NCBI RefSeq assembly: GCF_030128825.1
Contig: NZ_CP119127.1
Coordinates: 1,178,001-1,242,000 of the forward strand
DNA length: 64,000 nt
Direction: 5' to 3'
From: Sphingobium sp. WTD-1
GTDB taxonomy: Bacteria; Pseudomonadota; Alphaproteobacteria; Sphingomonadales; Sphingomonadaceae
The notes beneath the pieces were generated by a model. It was given only the letters and a program-made list of their open reading frames with translations, made no database searches and was not told the DNA's origin. The stretch's first letter is position 1, and every line of letters begins with the position of its first letter. This document shows positions 8,636-17,732 of this stretch, piece after piece. Position numbers and translations under genes: made by a program.

Positions 8636-10144
8636 TTGGTAGCGACGGTTTCGACGGTGGCCTATCTGGGCCTGGAGGCGCGCACGGTCGAAGTGCAGTG
8701 CCAGCTTGTTCCGGGATTGCCCGCGTTCATCGTCGTCGGCCTGCCCGACAAGGCGGTGGCCGAAAGCCGCGAGCGGGTGCGCAATGCGATCGCCGCGATC
8801 GGCCTGTCGCTGCCGCCCAAGCGGATCACCGTCAATCTTTCGCCCGCCGACCTGCCCAAGGAAGGGTCGCATTTCGATCTGCCGATCGCGATCGCGCTGC
8901 TCGGCGCAATGGGGGTGATCGATGCCGAGACGCTGGCGGGCTATATCGTCGTCGGCGAACTGGGGCTGGACGGGCGCACCGCGCCGTCACCCGGCGTGCT
9001 GCTGGCGGCGCTGCATGCCGGCGAACAGGATCTGGGGCTGGTCTGTCCCGCCGCGCAGGGGAGTGAAGCGGCCTGGGCAGGGCAGGTGGAAGTCGTCGCC
9101 ACGCCCGATCTGCTGAGCCTGCTCAATCATTTCAAGGGCACGGCCGCGCTGTCGCCGCCCCAGCCCGGCGCGGTCGAGCCGCCGCTGCGCACGGCCGACC
9201 TGCGCCAGGTGAAGGGGCAGGAAAGCGCCAAGCGGGCGTTGGAGATCGCGGCGGCCGGCGGCCATAATCTGCTGATGGTCGGGCCACCGGGTGCGGGCAA
9301 ATCGCTGATGGCAAGCTGCCTGCCCGGCATATTGCCCGAGCTGACGCCGACCGAGGCGCTGGAGACATCGATGGTCGCCAGTGTCGCCGGCACGCTGGAG
9401 GGCGGACGGATCAGCCGCACCCGGCCATTTCGCAATCCGCATCATAGCGCGTCGATGGCGGCCCTGGTCGGTGGCGGCCTGAAGGCGCGGCCGGGCGAGG
9501 TCAGCATGGCCCATCTGGGCGTGCTGTTCCTGGATGAACTGCCGGAGTTTCAGCGGGCTGTGCTGGATTCGCTGCGCCAGCCGCTGGAAAGCGGCGAGGT
9601 CAGCGTGGCGCGAGCCAATGCCCATGTTACCTTCCCGGCGCGGGTGCAACTGATCGCCGCAATGAATCCTTGTCGCTGTGGCCATCTGTCCGACCCGGCG
9701 CTGGCCTGTTCGCGCGCACCGCGCTGCGCCAGCGATTATCAGGCGAAAGTTTCCGGGCCGCTGCTCGATCGCATCGACCTGCATGTCGAGGTGCAGGCGG
9801 TGACGGCGGCCGACCTGCTGCCGCCGCCGCCGGCCGAGGGATCGGCGGAGGTTGCGGCGCGGGTTGCGGCGGCGCGCACGCTGCAGACCCGGCGCTATGC
9901 TGGTAGCAAGGTGCGGACCAATGCCGAGGTGGATGGCGAGCGGCTGGAGGATGTGGCCGGACCGGACGAGGCCGGGCGGCAATTATTGGCGCAGGCCGCC
10001 GCCGCGATGAAGCTGTCGGCGCGTGGCTATACGCGGGTGTTGCGGGTGGCGCGGACGATCGCCGACCTGGCCGGCGCGGAACAGGTCGGCCGGGTGCATG
10101 TGGCAGAGGCGCTGAGCTACCGGCGCCGCGCGCCGGTCAACTGA
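8636..10144 (+). CDS. YifB/ComM-family magnesium chelatase-like AAA+ ATPase
   Basis: AAA+ ATPase of 502 residues in the YifB/ComM family. ComM is a hexameric helicase that promotes branch migration during natural transformation; the role in sphingomonads is untested. Domain order: N-terminal S5/Lon-like domain (STVAYLGLEA to about 150), central Mg-chelatase AAA domain with Walker A VGPPGAGKS and Walker B LGVLFLDELPEF, a Cys-containing MNPCRCG stretch, sensor region GPLLDRIDLHVEV, and a C-terminal helical domain. The frame is open far upstream, overlapping rlmE in another frame, but family similarity starts at LVATVSTVAY, so I chose the TTG at 8636 preceded by purine-rich GGGGGAAGAAGGGGG. Confidence 0.9.
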   Translation: MVATVSTVAYLGLEARTVEVQCQLVPGLPAFIVVGLPDKAVAESRERVRNAIAAIGLSLPPKRITVNLSPADLPKEGSHFDLPIAIALLGAMGVIDAETLAGYIVVGELGLDGRTAPSPGVLLAALHAGEQDLGLVCPAAQGSEAAWAGQVEVVATPDLLSLLNHFKGTAALSPPQPGAVEPPLRTADLRQVKGQESAKRALEIAAAGGHNLLMVGPPGAGKSLMASCLPGILPELTPTEALETSMVASVAGTLEGGRISRTRPFRNPHHSASMAALVGGGLKARPGEVSMAHLGVLFLDELPEFQRAVLDSLRQPLESGEVSVARANAHVTFPARVQLIAAMNPCRCGHLSDPALACSRAPRCASDYQAKVSGPLLDRIDLHVEVQAVTAADLLPPPPAEGSAEVAARVAAARTLQTRRYAGSKVRTNAEVDGERLEDVAGPDEAGRQLLAQAAAAMKLSARGYTRVLRVARTIADLAGAEQVGRVHVAEALSYRRRAPVN

Positions 10145-10148
10145 GCGC

Positions 10149-10577
10149 TTAGGCTGCGCTGTCGCTGGTGATGAGCTTGAGGTCGCCGGCCGCGACCGGG
10201 CCATTATCCTTGTGGGCAAAGCGACCTTCGACCCGGCTGCCGGCCTCGATCGTGATCCGTTCATAGGTCACGTCGCCGGTGATCCGGGCGGTGCTTTCGA
10301 CCACCAGTTCCTCGGCGCTGATCGACCCGTCGACCAAGCCGGCAAGGCGCGCGCTCTGCGCGGTGACATGGCCGATGATCCGGCTGTCGGGGCCCTGGAC
10401 CAGCGAAGCGCAGCTGATGTCGCCGTCGATCACGCCATCGACATGCAGGTCGACGGTCGCGGCAAGATTGCCGGTGATCGTCACGTCGCTGCCGATCAGC
10501 GAGAAGGGGGTATGCTTAGCCCCGGTTGCCGACATCGGCGAGACGGGCCGTGGCGATTTGCTGGACTTGGAGAACAT
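10149..10577 (-). CDS. Bactofilin (polymer-forming cytoskeletal protein)
   Basis: Bactofilin of 142 residues: a short disordered N-terminus (SKSSKSPRPVSP), then a DUF583 right-handed beta-helix core built of short repeats (VTITGNLAATVDLHVDGVIDG, SRIIGHVTAQSARLAGLVDG, ARITGDVTYERITIEAGSRVEG) and a short tail. Such proteins polymerise without nucleotide into membrane-associated filaments that place cell-wall enzymes. The start overlaps the end of the M23 peptidase gene by 62 bases in a different frame, and GAGG sits nine bases before the ATG. The pairing with an M23 peptidase matches the bactofilin/LmdC-type morphogenetic module known in stalked alphaproteobacteria. Confidence 0.92.
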   Translation of the reverse strand: MFSKSSKSPRPVSPMSATGAKHTPFSLIGSDVTITGNLAATVDLHVDGVIDGDISCASLVQGPDSRIIGHVTAQSARLAGLVDGSISAEELVVESTARITGDVTYERITIEAGSRVEGRFAHKDNGPVAAGDLKLITSDSAA

Positions 10578-11706
10578 CTTTGCGGGCCTCGAGGAAACGG
10601 CGGGGATTGATGGGATCGCCGTTCACGCGCACCTCGAAATGAAGATGCGTGCCGGTCGAGCGGCCGGTGGAGCCCATGCGGGCGATCTGGTCGCCGCGCG
10701 CGACCTGCTGGCCGACACGGGCGTTGAAGCCGGACAGGTGGGCGTAGCGGGTCATGAGGCCATTGCCATGGGTGACTTCCACGACATTGCCATAGCCGCT
10801 GCGCTGGCCGACATAGCTGACCTTGCCGGGGGCGGCGGCCAGGATCGGCTGACCATAGCGGCCGGGAAAGTCGAGTCCGGCATGGAAGGCGGCGTGCCCG
10901 TTGAAGGGATCGCGGCGATAGCCATAGGAACTGCTGAGCATCGGCGTGCCGGTCGGCTGGCCCGACGGAATGCGCAGCAGGCTGGTTTCCAGAAATTCCA
11001 TGCGGGACAGGGCGGTGGCGAGCTTTTCCAGCTCGGCCGGCATCGCGTCTTCGTCACCATGCCAAGGGACGAACGGGCCGCCCTGGGCGCGGGCGGCATT
11101 GCGGGCGAGTGCGTCGGGATTGAGGCCGAAGCTGCGGATCGCGGCGGCGGCCTTTTGCGTGCGGGCTTCCACGGCGCTGGTCAGCAGCGCTGCGAAACGG
11201 CGCTGGCGGGCATCGACCTGCATCAGCGGCGCGGCTTCGGGCGCCATGCTGATCTTGGCGTCGAGCTTGCCCTGGCCGCCCTTTTCGGTCGCGGCGTCGG
11301 CCTTGCCGACCGGGGCATTGGCCGCAGCGTCGCCGGGCTCGCCAAAATGGGTCTTGTAGAGATCGTCGATGAAGTCCTGGCGCGCTTCCAGGTCATGGGC
11401 GAGGTCGTTCACCGACTTGCGATAGCCATCGACCTTGCGCGCCTTGCTGGCCACGGCCGCACCCTTGGCATCCAGCATCGCGCGGTCATGGGCGACGGCG
11501 GCGCTGCTCGCCAGCATCGACACGGTGACGGCGCCCCAGCCGACCAGGCCGGTCGACAGGATGCCGAGCGCCATGAGCTGAGCACGCTTGGAAATGCGGA
11601 TGAACTTTACCTGGCCGCCCGAGCGCAGGAAGATTTCCCGCTCCGGGCACAAGGCACTGAGCCTGGCCCAGAGGGTGGCGACCCCCTTCTTCTTGCGCTG
11701 CGACAA
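10516..11706 (-). CDS. M23 (LytM-type) peptidoglycan endopeptidase, membrane-anchored
   Basis: Predicted peptidoglycan hydrolase of 396 residues. One transmembrane helix near residues 40-70 (LMALGILSTGLVGWGAVTVSMLAS) follows a basic cytoplasmic N-terminus; a coiled-coil-like periplasmic region (about 75-220) leads to a LytM domain (about 255-375). Zinc ligands are complete: H-x3-D in HAGLDF and HLHFEV near the end, with GYRRDPFNG and the glycine-rich STGRSTGTH loop. It likely cleaves peptide cross-links. Transcribed ahead of the bactofilin gene and overlapping it by 62 bases, so the two products are probably made and act together, the short cytoplasmic tail being a likely contact with the filament. 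Confidence 0.92.
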   Translation of the reverse strand: MSQRKKKGVATLWARLSALCPEREIFLRSGGQVKFIRISKRAQLMALGILSTGLVGWGAVTVSMLASSAAVAHDRAMLDAKGAAVASKARKVDGYRKSVNDLAHDLEARQDFIDDLYKTHFGEPGDAAANAPVGKADAATEKGGQGKLDAKISMAPEAAPLMQVDARQRRFAALLTSAVEARTQKAAAAIRSFGLNPDALARNAARAQGGPFVPWHGDEDAMPAELEKLATALSRMEFLETSLLRIPSGQPTGTPMLSSSYGYRRDPFNGHAAFHAGLDFPGRYGQPILAAAPGKVSYVGQRSGYGNVVEVTHGNGLMTRYAHLSGFNARVGQQVARGDQIARMGSTGRSTGTHLHFEVRVNGDPINPRRFLEARKDVLQVQQIATARLADVGNRG

Positions 11707-11810
11707 TTGCGACCCCGTAACTATTTATTTCGGTGAGTCGGGCCGGTAGCAAAAGAAGATCGGACGCGCGAATCCGCAGCCGCGGACTCGTGACGAGACG
11801 AAGCTAAACC

Positions 11811-11832
11811 GGGACGAAATGATCTTCGTCCC
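11811..11832 (-). terminator. Hairpin after the GGDEF-EAL gene
   Basis: Perfect 8-bp inverted repeat GGGACGAA / TTCGTCCC with a six-base loop, 42 bases beyond the stop of the GGDEF-EAL gene on the minus strand. The following sequence (GGTTTAG) has only a short T-run, so it may be a weak terminator or an mRNA end stabiliser. Confidence 0.5.
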
Positions 11833-11873
11833 ATTTGGTTCCCTGGCTTTGAAAATATTTTTCGCGATGCGCT

Positions 11874-14150
11874 TCAGCTTCGGCGGGCGAAGCGGGATGG
11901 CTCAAGAAAGCTGGGTAATTGCGATGCCGGAACGGCAGCGCTCCAATAATAGCCCTGGCCATAATGGCAACCACCTGATCGCAAATATTCCAGTTGTTCA
12001 ATCGTTTCGACGCCTTCGGCGACGGTTTTCACGCCCAGGCTGTAGGCAAGGTTGAGTACGGTGCGCACGATGGCGGCATCATCCGGGTCGGTTTCCAGAT
12101 CGCGGACAAAGCCCTTGTCGATCTTGATGACGTCGATCGGAAACTGCTTGAGGTGGGACAGCGAGGCATAGCCGGTGCCGAAATCGTCAAGGGCGATGGC
12201 CATGCCGGTCTGGCTGAGGCGCTGAAGATTGCGTTCCACCACATCGACATTGCGGCCGAGGAAGACGGATTCGGTGACTTCCAGCTCGATCCGGCGCGGT
12301 TGGACATCGGCATGGGTGAGGCGGGCGAGCAACCGGTCGGGGAAGGCGCGGTCGTGCAGTTCGACGCCGGGAACATTGACCGCGATATGGCCGAAATCGA
12401 TGCCGGCGCTGGTCCAGGCCCGGCAATCGGCCAGCACCTGGTCGATCATCCGCTCGGTGATCTTGCGGCCCAGTTCGGGATGTTCGAAGGCGGCCAATAT
12501 CTGGTCGGGCATCATCAGGGTGCCGTCCGGGCGGACGCAGCGCAGCAGCGCCTCGAAACCGATGACGCGGCCGTCCTGCAGGTCGACCTTGGGCTGGTAC
12601 CAGGGCACGGGCTGGGCATGGGCGAGCGCATCGCGGGCCCGTTCCAGCATCCGCGCCTCGGTCTGCCAGCTTTCGAGCAGGCTCGGTTCGAACAGGCAGG
12701 CACGCCCGCGCCCGCTATTCTTCGCCTCGTAAAGGGCGATGTCGGCATGCTTCATCAGGTCGATCATGTCGCCGGCATGGTCGGGATAGAGGGCGACGCC
12801 CATGCTCACGCGGCAATCAATGTCCCGCCCGCCGTGGCGCAGCGGCCTATGCAGGCGCGCGATCATGCGGCTGAGGATGGTGTCGAGGTCGGCCAGGCCG
12901 CGCAGGCGGGTGAGGATGACGGCGAACTCGTCGCCGCCCATGCGGGCGATCATGTCGGCGGGGCGTACCGAGTCGCGCAGCCGTTCCGCCACGGCGCACA
13001 GCAATGCGTCGCCGGCATCATGGCCGGCGCTGTCGTTGATTCGCTTGAATTCGTCGACGTCGATCAGCGCGACCGCCATCTGGCCGCCGGATCGTTCGGT
13101 CGACTGGGCCGCCTGCATCAGGCTGGCCATGAAATGGGAACGATTGGCGAGGCCGGTCAGGGCGTCGGTCATTGCCAGATGGGCAAGATGGCGTTCCGCC
13201 TGCTTGCGGTCGGTGATGTCGACGATGCTGGCAAGGATGCACTGTTCGCCGGCGAGCAGGATCGGGCGGGCGCCCAGCAGGATATCGCGGATGATGCCTT
13301 CGTCATTGGCGAGGCAGCATTCGTCATTGTCGATGCTGTCGCCGCGCGTCAGCCGGTCGAGCAGGCGCAGCGGCGGAGCGTGATCGATAATGAGCGCCAG
13401 TCGGGCGACATTGTCCGCGGTGCCAAGGTTACGCGTGGCGGAATCGTTCATGCGCAGGACGGTGCCGTCGTCGCGGATAACGATCAGCGGTAAGGGCACG
13501 GTCATGAACAGCCGTTCGAGCGCTTCGCCATTGGCAGCGAGCGCGACGCGGGCAGCCTGCGCATCCTGGCTGGCGGTCCATTCCAGGCGCTGCAACCGGT
13601 TGGTGCGGGCGATCGCGATCCACATGCCGCAATGGAGCATCAGCACGGCCATGATCATGCCGGGCATGGTCGGCGACAGAGGGGCGGGGGCCAGATAGCC
13701 GATCAGCAATGCGACGCCGCAGCCCAGGCCGCCGCCGACATTACCCCGGAAGCTGGTCGGCACCACCAGGTAGAAGACGAGTGGCAGCATCACCAGGACG
13801 AAGATGGCGATGTCGCTGCGCGAGGAGACGAGGAAGGCGACCCCGATGGCAGTGACGCATTGCCAGGCGAAGCAGATGCGTTCGACCGCCTTGAAACTGT
13901 GCATGTAGCGGCACAGGCCCAGGCAGACGAGCGACCAGAAGACCACGGTGAGGCGCGCGGGCACCGCGACCCAGAAATGGGGCGTGCCGGCAAAGCGCCA
14001 GTCGCTCAGCAGGAAGAGGGTGTTGAGCAGCGCCGACAAGGCGAAGAGCAGATGGGCGTGGCGCCGCGATTCGGGCAGTCGGTCGGCCTGGAAGGCGGCC
14101 TCCCGTTCCGGGCTGTGGAATTCGCCGCTAATGCGGGAAAGTGCAATCAC
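11874..14150 (-). CDS. Membrane-bound GGDEF-EAL protein with PAS domain (c-di-GMP turnover)
   Basis: About 758 residues. The N-terminal 200 carry five to six hydrophobic segments (from HLLFALSALLNTLFLLSDW onward), then a PAS-like sensor (RLFMTVPLPLIVIRDDGTVLRM), a GGDEF domain with intact MGGDEFAV, and an EAL domain with GFEALLR, DDFGTGYASLSHLK and the ETVAEGVE-type end (KTVAEGVETIEQLEYL). Both catalytic motifs are intact, so the protein could make and break cyclic di-GMP; which activity dominates is unknown. No ATG opens the frame: the longest version begins with a TTG at 14213, but I prefer the GTG at 14150 giving VIALSRISGEF. It stands alone, upstream of and divergent to the rpsL promoter. 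Confidence 0.9.
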   Translation of the reverse strand: MIALSRISGEFHSPEREAAFQADRLPESRRHAHLLFALSALLNTLFLLSDWRFAGTPHFWVAVPARLTVVFWSLVCLGLCRYMHSFKAVERICFAWQCVTAIGVAFLVSSRSDIAIFVLVMLPLVFYLVVPTSFRGNVGGGLGCGVALLIGYLAPAPLSPTMPGMIMAVLMLHCGMWIAIARTNRLQRLEWTASQDAQAARVALAANGEALERLFMTVPLPLIVIRDDGTVLRMNDSATRNLGTADNVARLALIIDHAPPLRLLDRLTRGDSIDNDECCLANDEGIIRDILLGARPILLAGEQCILASIVDITDRKQAERHLAHLAMTDALTGLANRSHFMASLMQAAQSTERSGGQMAVALIDVDEFKRINDSAGHDAGDALLCAVAERLRDSVRPADMIARMGGDEFAVILTRLRGLADLDTILSRMIARLHRPLRHGGRDIDCRVSMGVALYPDHAGDMIDLMKHADIALYEAKNSGRGRACLFEPSLLESWQTEARMLERARDALAHAQPVPWYQPKVDLQDGRVIGFEALLRCVRPDGTLMMPDQILAAFEHPELGRKITERMIDQVLADCRAWTSAGIDFGHIAVNVPGVELHDRAFPDRLLARLTHADVQPRRIELEVTESVFLGRNVDVVERNLQRLSQTGMAIALDDFGTGYASLSHLKQFPIDVIKIDKGFVRDLETDPDDAAIVRTVLNLAYSLGVKTVAEGVETIEQLEYLRSGGCHYGQGYYWSAAVPASQLPSFLEPSRFARRS

Positions 14151-14507
14151 GACTGGTCCATCTGGATATGGGGGCAGCAGGGAAAGATCCCATAATCTGC
14201 AGCATGTTAGCAAAATGCTAAAATGTCATTCACTATGTGGGCAGGTGTGCCGCCATGGTCGTTCCGGTCCTGCGCTTGACCCTTCCGTCCCCCATCGCTA
14301 TAGGGCCGCTGCCCCGCGTTCTGCGTCTGGAAGACTCGTTCTTCCCGCGCTTGCCGGGGCAAGCACTAGAGCTGAACATTATCGGCTGTCCTTGCGGCTC
14401 CGGGCGGATTGTTTCCGTCGGGGCCTTTGCTGTTTGGAGTCATTGGTTCCACGCGGCGGGGAACGCAGGTGGCGTCTGGTAAAGTAACTGAAAAGGTGAA
14501 GGGCTTC
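14151..14507. promoter_or_regulatory. Divergent region upstream of rpsL
   Basis: No gene seen. It holds the upstream end of the GGDEF-EAL gene (its alternative TTG start lies at 14213), the strong rpsL promoter listed separately, and an untranslated leader of roughly 195 bases before rpsL. The frame of rpsL stays open through much of the leader, but the S12 sequence begins only at 14508. Confidence 0.6.
14276..14304 (+). promoter_or_regulatory. Sigma-70-type promoter for rpsL-rpsG-fusA
   Basis: TTGACC (14276-14281), exactly 17 bases of spacer, then TATAGG (14299-14304). Both boxes are close to consensus and the spacing is optimal. Start would be near 14311, giving a leader of about 195 bases. 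Confidence 0.7.
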
Positions 14508-14879
14508 ATGCCAACAATCAACCAGCTGGTCCGCAAGGGCCGCGAACTGCAGAAGACCAAGTCCAAGGTCCCTGCGATGGATGCGAACCCGCAGAAGCGT
14601 GGCGTTTGCACCCGCGTCTACACGACGACCCCGAAGAAGCCGAACTCGGCTCTCCGTAAGGTGGCGAAGGTGCGTCTGGTCAACCAGCGCGAAGTCATCA
14701 CCTACATCCCGGGTGAAGGCCACAACCTCCAGGAACACAGCGTCGTGCTGATCCGTGGCGGCCGTGTGCGAGATCTTCCGGGCGTGCGCTATCACGTTCT
14801 TCGCGGCGTTCTGGATACCCAGGGCGTCAAGGATCGCAAGCAGAGCCGTTCGAAGTACGGCGCCAAGCGTCCGAAGTAA
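14508..14879 (+). CDS. rpsL: 30S ribosomal protein S12
   Basis: Ribosomal protein S12, 123 residues, at the decoding centre of the 30S subunit. The loop [13 protein letters not shown] keeps Lys43 and Lys44, the classic streptomycin positions. In the second loop, [14 protein letters not shown], residue 88 is Arg (codon CGA), whereas E. coli and many bacteria have Lys; Asp89 in this loop is the methylthiolation target of RimO. The start at 14508 is set by homology ([11 protein letters not shown]) since the frame stays open upstream. First gene of the rpsL-rpsG-fusA operon. Confidence 0.98.
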   Translation: MPTINQLVRKGRELQKTKSKVPAMDANPQKRGVCTRVYTTTPKKPNSALRKVAKVRLVNQREVITYIPGEGHNLQEHSVVLIRGGRVRDLPGVRYHVLRGVLDTQGVKDRKQSRSKYGAKRPK

Positions 14880-14894
14880 GGGGAGAACAGTAAT

Positions 14895-15365
14895 ATGTCA
14901 CGTCGTCGTCGCCCCGAAAAGCGCGTTATCCTGCCGGATCCCAAGTTCGGTGATATCGTGCTGTCGAAGTTCATGAACAGCATCATGCAGGACGGCAAGA
15001 AGGCTGTCGCCGAGTCCATCGTTTACGGTGCGCTCGACACTGTCGAAGCGAAGTCCAAGAAGGACCCGATCGGCATGTTCCATGACGCGCTGAACAATGT
15101 GAAGCCCGGCATCGAAGTCCGCAGCCGCCGCGTCGGCGGTGCGACCTACCAGGTCCCCGTCGAAGTGCGCCCCGAGCGCGCCCAGGCGCTGGCGATCCGC
15201 TGGCTGATCACGGCTTCGCGCAACCGCAGCGAAACCACCATGGCCGCCCGTCTGTCGGGTGAGCTGCTGGACGCTGCCAACAACCGCGGCAATGCCGTCA
15301 AGAAGCGCGAAGATACGCACCGCATGGCGGAAGCGAACCGCGCCTTCTCGCACTACCGCTGGTAA
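14895..15365 (+). CDS. rpsG: 30S ribosomal protein S7
   Basis: Ribosomal protein S7, 156 residues, nucleates assembly of the 16S 3' major domain (30S head) and lines the E site. Starts 15 bases after rpsL with GGGGAGAA just upstream. Visible hallmarks are [18 protein letters not shown] at the start, the beta-ribbon [19 protein letters not shown], and the C-terminal helix with RAFSHYRW. In enterobacteria S7 represses this operon; no matching site was identified here. A hairpin follows the stop. Confidence 0.98.
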   Translation: MSRRRRPEKRVILPDPKFGDIVLSKFMNSIMQDGKKAVAESIVYGALDTVEAKSKKDPIGMFHDALNNVKPGIEVRSRRVGGATYQVPVEVRPERAQALAIRWLITASRNRSETTMAARLSGELLDAANNRGNAVKKREDTHRMAEANRAFSHYRW

Positions 15366-15371
15366 CAGCAG

Positions 15372-15399
15372 GGCGGGCGCTTATGTGCCCGCCTTGTTA
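15372..15399 (+). terminator. Hairpin after rpsG, possible attenuator
   Basis: GGCGGGC (15372-15378) pairs with GCCCGCC (15387-15393) and is followed by TTGTTATTTGG. The T-run is interrupted, so this may only partly terminate, lowering read-through from rpsG into fusA 157 bases downstream. Confidence 0.5.
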
Positions 15400-15522
15400 T
15401 TTGGTTTCCAAAATCGGTCCGTTCGCCGTGGGTGGCTACCCATGGCGGACGGATTGGTTTAGGGGCCACGCGCAGAATTAACGAATCCCCAACCGCCGGC
15501 GCGCCGGCAACGGAGAAGCATC

Positions 15523-17595
15523 ATGGCCCGCAGCCATCCGCTCGAACGCTATCGCAATTTCGGTATCATGGCGCACATCGACGCCGGCAAGACCACCACG
15601 ACCGAGCGTATCCTTTACTACACCGGCAAGTCCTACAAGATCGGCGAAGTCCATGACGGCGCCGCGACCATGGACTGGATGGAGCAGGAGCAGGAGCGTG
15701 GTATCACCATCACCTCGGCTGCAACGACCTGCATCTGGAACGACCACCGCCTGAACATCATCGACACCCCCGGCCACGTCGACTTCACCATCGAAGTCGA
15801 ACGCTCGCTGCGCGTGCTCGACGGTGCTGTTGCCGCGTTCGACGGCGTTGCCGGCGTTGAGCCGCAGTCGGAAACCGTGTGGCGCCAGGCGGACAAGTAC
15901 AAGGTTCCGCGGATGTGCTTCATCAACAAGCTCGACCGCACCGGTGCCGACTTCTATTATTGCGTGCAGACGATCATCGACCGTCTGGGCGCGACTCCGG
16001 CCGTCCTGTATCTGCCCATCGGCGCAGAGTCGGACTTCAAGGGCCTGGTCGACCTGGTCGAGAACCGCGCGATCATCTGGAAGGATGAGAGTCTGGGCGC
16101 CGAATTCTACTATGAAGAAATTCCGGCCGACCTCGCCGACAAGGCTGCCGAATATCGCGAAAAGCTGATCGAGCTTGCCGTCGAGCAGGACGATGCCGCG
16201 ATGGAAGCCTATCTGGAAGGCAATCTGCCCGACACCGCGACCCTCAAGAAGCTGATCCGCAAGGGTACGCTGGGTCACGCCTTCGTGCCGGTGCTGTGCG
16301 GTTCGGCGTTCAAGAACAAGGGCGTTCAGCCGCTGCTCGACGCCGTCGTCGACTATCTGCCGAGCCCGCTCGACATCGAAGACGTCCAGGGCGTCAAGAT
16401 GGACGGTGAAACCCCCGACAGCCGTCCGACCTCGGACGACGCGCCCTTCTCGGGCCTGGCGTTCAAGATCATGAACGACCCGTTCGTCGGCTCGCTGACC
16501 TTCCTGCGCATCTATTCGGGCACCCTGACCAAGGGCACCTACCTGAACTCGGTGAAGGACAAGAAGGAAAAGATCGGCCGTATGCTCCTCATGCATGCGA
16601 ACAGCCGTGAAGACATCGACACCGCCTATGCCGGCGACATCGTCGCGCTGGCCGGCATGAAGGAAACCACCACCGGTGATACGCTGTGCGCCGAGCGCCA
16701 GCCGATCATCCTGGAGCGGATGGAATTCCCCGAGCCGGTCATCGAACTGTCGGTGGAACCCAAGACCAAGGCCGACCAGGAAAAGATGGGCGTCGCCCTC
16801 AACCGCCTGGCCGCCGAAGATCCCTCGTTCCGCGTCTCGACCGATCACGAATCGGGCCAGACCATCATCAAGGGCATGGGCGAACTTCACCTCGAAATCC
16901 TGGTCGACCGCATGAAGCGCGAGTTCAAGGTCGAGGCGAATGTCGGTGCGCCGCAGGTGGCCTATCGCGAGTATCTCAAGAAGGCCGTCGACGTCGACTA
17001 CACCCACAAGAAGCAGTCGGGCGGTACCGGTCAGTTCGGCCGTATCAAGGTCAAGCTGACCCCCGGCGAGCGTGGTTCGGGCTTCGTCTTCAAGGACGAG
17101 ATCAAGGGCGGTAACATTCCCAAGGAATATATCCCCGCGATCGAAAAGGGCATGCGCGAAACCGCTGCCACCGGTTCGCTGATCGGCTTCCCGATCATCG
17201 ACTTCGAAGTGCTGCTCTATGACGGTGCGTACCATGACGTCGACTCGTCGGCGCTGGCGTTCGAAATCACCGGCCGCGCCGCGATGCGCGAAGCGGCGCA
17301 GAAGTCGGGCATCACCCTGCTCGAGCCGGTCATGAAGGTCGAAGTCGTGACCCCGGAAGAATATCTGGGCGACGTCATCGGCGACATGAACAGCCGTCGT
17401 GGCCAGATCCAGGGCACCGATACGCGCGGCAACGCGCAGGTGGTCGAGGCGATGGTCCCGCTGGCCAACATGTTCGGCTATGTGAACTCGCTGCGTTCCT
17501 TCACCCAGGGCCGCGCGAACTACTCGATGATCTTCTCGCACTATGACGAAGTGCCGCAGAATGTTGCGGACGAAGTCAAGGCGAAGATGGCCTGA
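15523..17595 (+). CDS. fusA: Elongation factor G
   Basis: EF-G, 690 residues, the GTPase that drives tRNA and mRNA translocation and, with RRF, ribosome recycling. G-domain motifs are complete: [15 protein letters not shown] (G1), [11 protein letters not shown] (G2 region), DTPGHVDF (G3), NKLDRTGAD (G4) and GSAFKNKG (G5). Domains II to V follow in usual order, with [13 protein letters not shown] in domain IV and the C-terminal [21 protein letters not shown]. Normal length. The 157-base gap after rpsG holds a hairpin, so a separate fusA promoter is possible though I cannot assign one. Confidence 0.98.
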   Translation: MARSHPLERYRNFGIMAHIDAGKTTTTERILYYTGKSYKIGEVHDGAATMDWMEQEQERGITITSAATTCIWNDHRLNIIDTPGHVDFTIEVERSLRVLDGAVAAFDGVAGVEPQSETVWRQADKYKVPRMCFINKLDRTGADFYYCVQTIIDRLGATPAVLYLPIGAESDFKGLVDLVENRAIIWKDESLGAEFYYEEIPADLADKAAEYREKLIELAVEQDDAAMEAYLEGNLPDTATLKKLIRKGTLGHAFVPVLCGSAFKNKGVQPLLDAVVDYLPSPLDIEDVQGVKMDGETPDSRPTSDDAPFSGLAFKIMNDPFVGSLTFLRIYSGTLTKGTYLNSVKDKKEKIGRMLLMHANSREDIDTAYAGDIVALAGMKETTTGDTLCAERQPIILERMEFPEPVIELSVEPKTKADQEKMGVALNRLAAEDPSFRVSTDHESGQTIIKGMGELHLEILVDRMKREFKVEANVGAPQVAYREYLKKAVDVDYTHKKQSGGTGQFGRIKVKLTPGERGSGFVFKDEIKGGNIPKEYIPAIEKGMRETAATGSLIGFPIIDFEVLLYDGAYHDVDSSALAFEITGRAAMREAAQKSGITLLEPVMKVEVVTPEEYLGDVIGDMNSRRGQIQGTDTRGNAQVVEAMVPLANMFGYVNSLRSFTQGRANYSMIFSHYDEVPQNVADEVKAKMA

Positions 17596-17666
17596 CGAGT
17601 TTCCCTGTCCGGGCCGTGCAATCGGCTCGGATAGGGGCTGGTAATCTGTGAATATGCTGCTATGGA

Positions 17667-17685
17667 CGCGCCTTCGCGAGGCGCG
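17667..17685 (+). promoter_or_regulatory. Stem-loop in the tuf leader
   Basis: Perfect 7-bp stem CGCGCCT / AGGCGCG with loop TCGCG, 47 bases before the tuf start in the 137-base fusA-tuf spacer. No T-run follows, so an mRNA-stability or leader element is more likely than a terminator. Confidence 0.4.
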
Positions 17686-17732
17686 GCCGAGCGGTCAGAC
17701 CCAAGCTGATTTTGATTAGAAGGTAGGATAAA

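Noticed and set aside
12029..13493. Plus-strand frames opposite the GGDEF-EAL gene
   Set aside because: Shadows; GGDEF and EAL motifs on the minus strand settle the coding strand.
15478..17541. Long open frame on the minus strand opposite fusA
   Set aside because: Shadow of EF-G; the amino-acid make-up is His/Asp/Arg-rich repeats without family features.
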